Shown here: positions 62,784-64,000 of the stretch, one piece after another | How positions within the stretch are numbered: the first letter of the stretch is position 1 | How the letters are laid out: every line of letters begins with the position of its first letter | Origin: Phyllobacterium sp. OV277 | GTDB lineage: Bacteria; Pseudomonadota; Alphaproteobacteria; Rhizobiales; Rhizobiaceae | DNA length: 64,000 nucleotides | Reading direction: 5' to 3' | NCBI RefSeq assembly: GCF_900104355.1 | Contig: NZ_FNIY01000004.1 | Coordinates: forward strand, 62,001-126,000 | Notes under the pieces: generated by a model | Database searches by the model: none | What the model saw: only the letters and a program-made list of their open reading frames with translations | What the model was told of the DNA's origin: nothing | Translations under genes and position numbers: made by a program

Positions 62784-63557
62784 ATGGTTCAGTGGACGCG
62801 ATTTGACGATGGCGGCGTGGAGCGGTTCGGCCTGCTACTAGGCAATGAGATCGCCGTATATCAGGGCAACATGTTCGAAAAACCGACGGCTACGGGGATG
62901 CGTCGTGCCGTTGCTTCGGTTCGCTTGCTGGCACCCTGCTCACCTTCCAAGATCATCGCGCTGTGGAACAATTTCCACCAGCTGGCGGCCAAACTTGATG
63001 TAGCAGTACCCGATGAGCCGCTTTATCTGTTCAAGGCAACCTCGTGCGTCACTCATCCGGACGCCATTGTTACCCGCCCCTCCTCCTATACGGAAGCTGT
63101 GGCTTATGAGGGCGAACTCGGTATTGTGATCGGCAAACGCTGTGCCGATGCTTCAGAGGAGGAAGCCGCTGCGGCAATCTTCGGCTATACATGTGTCAAC
63201 GACCTGACAGCGAGCAACATCATTGCCCGCGACAAAACTTTTGCCCAATGGGCTCGCGCTAAAAGCTTCGATGGTTTCGGTCCCTTCGGGCCCGTAATCA
63301 CCACCGATCTCGATCCGGCTAAACTCCATGTCAAAACTGTTCTCAATGGCGTCGAGCGCCAGAATTATCCCCTGAGCGATATGATCTTTCCACCAGCCCG
63401 GCTCGTCAGTGCGCTTTCGAAAGATATGACGCTTGAGCCGGGAGATCTGATCTGCTGCGGTACATCGCTTGGCGTCGGCTCAATCAAAGACCCGTCGAAC
63501 ATTGTCTCGGTTACAATTGACGGAATTGGCACGCTGTCGAACACGTTCGTTCAATAG
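62784..63557 (+). CDS. Fumarylacetoacetate hydrolase family protein
   Basis: A 257-residue enzyme of the FAH family (acylpyruvase, 2-keto-3-deoxy acid dehydratase, hydratase and related). Metal ligands Glu-x-Glu in EAVAYEGELGIVIGKR and Asp in YTCVNDLTASN, and the loop KSFDGFGPFGPVI, are intact. The ending GDLICCGTSLGVGSIKDP fits. A GGGAGGAC motif lies upstream. Likely co-transcribed with the PanE-like gene (66-base gap). The substrate, presumably a beta- or 2-keto acid of an aromatic or sugar acid route, is unknown. Confidence 0.9.
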   Translation: MVQWTRFDDGGVERFGLLLGNEIAVYQGNMFEKPTATGMRRAVASVRLLAPCSPSKIIALWNNFHQLAAKLDVAVPDEPLYLFKATSCVTHPDAIVTRPSSYTEAVAYEGELGIVIGKRCADASEEEAAAAIFGYTCVNDLTASNIIARDKTFAQWARAKSFDGFGPFGPVITTDLDPAKLHVKTVLNGVERQNYPLSDMIFPPARLVSALSKDMTLEPGDLICCGTSLGVGSIKDPSNIVSVTIDGIGTLSNTFVQ

Positions 63558-63567
63558 AAAATCACAA

Positions 63568-63602
63568 AAGAATGCCCGGAACCATGCATTCCGGGCATTC
63601 TT
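63568..63602 (+). terminator. Terminator after the FAH-family gene
   Basis: Perfect 14-base-pair stem AAGAATGCCCGGAA / TTCCGGGCATTCTT with a 7-base loop, 10 bases after the stop codon. It separates this unit from the IclR gene. Confidence 0.85.
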
Positions 63603-63844
63603 CCAACGGACCGAGACTGGACATTTCAGCGCCCGTCCAAACTCGACCGAAACCTGAGCTTTTTGACGATTGTGGATATGGCGGAAACGATATTATCTAT
63701 TTGAAATCATACTCTAAAAATTTTCTATATCAACATTAAATGGTAGTTATTCCCACAATATGGAAATTAATCCATCCAATAAAACTGGAAAAGCCCGGGT
63801 GATCGGTCTATGGCTGGGATAACGCAACAGCAGAGCAAGGAGCC

Positions 63845-64000
63845 ATGGTGGCTGTTATCCAACCGGCAAAGGGCAAGCGAGGCCGAAAGGCCGCTGCGGA
63901 TGCATCGCCATCATCGGTACAGGTCCTCGACAGGAGCCTGAATCTTTTAACGATCATTGCTGATCACGACGGTTCAGCCTTGACAGAGCTTGCCGACAAG
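63845..64000 (+). CDS. IclR family transcriptional regulator (5' end only)
   Basis: The window cuts this gene after 52 codons. The visible part has a basic tail (AKGKRGRKAAADASPS) and the start of the IclR winged helix (SVQVLDRSLNLLTIIADHDGSALTELADK). AAGGAG lies close to the ATG at 63845; a GTG at 63848 has better spacing and may be the real start. IclR regulators often control aromatic or sugar-acid catabolism, which fits the FAH-family neighbour. Confidence 0.8.
   Translation, partial: MVAVIQPAKGKRGRKAAADASPSSVQVLDRSLNLLTIIADHDGSALTELADK

Noticed and set aside
1-64000. CRISPR arrays, tRNA/rRNA genes, insertion sequences, prophage genes, toxin-antitoxin pairs
   Set aside because: I looked for direct repeats, transposase, integrase and phage motifs and for tRNA-like cloverleaf features and saw none I can support.

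Overview
The window looks like a chromosomal segment from an alphaproteobacterium of the order Rhizobiales, most likely Brucellaceae (Ochrobactrum/Brucella) or a close relative. This is judged from gene content, not from a database search. The pointers are an alpha-galactoside operon with the gene order known from Sinorhizobium meliloti (agpT-agaL1-agpA-agpB-agpC-agpD-agaL2), a D-aminopeptidase of the Ochrobactrum anthropi DAP type, many ABC uptake systems and LysR/AraC regulators, and a small RNA whose three hairpins carry anti-Shine-Dalgarno loops. I see no rRNA, tRNA, CRISPR array, prophage or intact insertion sequence.

Layout. 0-8.3 kb: two convergent LysR genes, a TauE/SafE exporter, a RibD-like reductase, a Bax inhibitor-1 protein, an ECF sigma/anti-sigma pair with its probable own promoter, a GIY-YIG protein, a DUF2239 protein and a MATE pump. 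8.3-16.7 kb (minus strand): a polyol/pentose operon with AraC regulator, RbsB/RbsA/RbsC-type ABC importer, zinc polyol dehydrogenase and FGGY kinase with a D-ribulokinase-like motif, followed by an SMP-30 lactonase. 16.8-20.6 kb: peptidase T divergent from a dipeptide-binding protein, then an orphan FixJ-type regulator whose histidine kinase appears lost except for its tail. 20.6-22.2 kb is mostly gene-poor and has several short palindromes. 22.2-30.1 kb: cyclopropane fatty acid synthase, an Lrp regulator and two complete polar amino-acid ABC operons arranged tail to tail.

30.4-41.0 kb: the anti-SD small RNA, a small membrane protein and the alpha-galactoside operon. 41-46.8 kb: two exported alpha/beta hydrolases, the D-aminopeptidase and a divergent M19 dipeptidase. 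46.9-50.4 kb is the most foreign-looking part: an LCP-family protein of actinobacterial appearance, a short beta-propeller protein and a regulator with two winged-helix domains. 50.5-53.8 kb: an oxidative-stress group (ohr, ohrR, msrA, exported hydrolase) with conspicuous AT-rich operators. 54.0-57.7 kb: an OmpR/EnvZ-type two-component pair and a Tat-exported epoxide hydrolase. 57.8-64 kb: a DUF2076 protein, rsgA, glutathione-independent formaldehyde dehydrogenase, a ketopantoate-reductase-like gene with a fumarylacetoacetate-hydrolase-family gene, and an IclR regulator cut by the window end.

The overall theme is scavenging: sugars, polyols, peptides, D-amino-acid peptides and amino acids are imported by dedicated ABC systems beside their catabolic enzymes and regulators. 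No entirely new system stands out. The items most worth following are the anti-SD sRNA, the LCP/propeller/regulator segment, the tandem palindromes at ohr-ohrR with a look-alike upstream of a hydrolase, and the possible leaderless, self-regulated ECF promoter.
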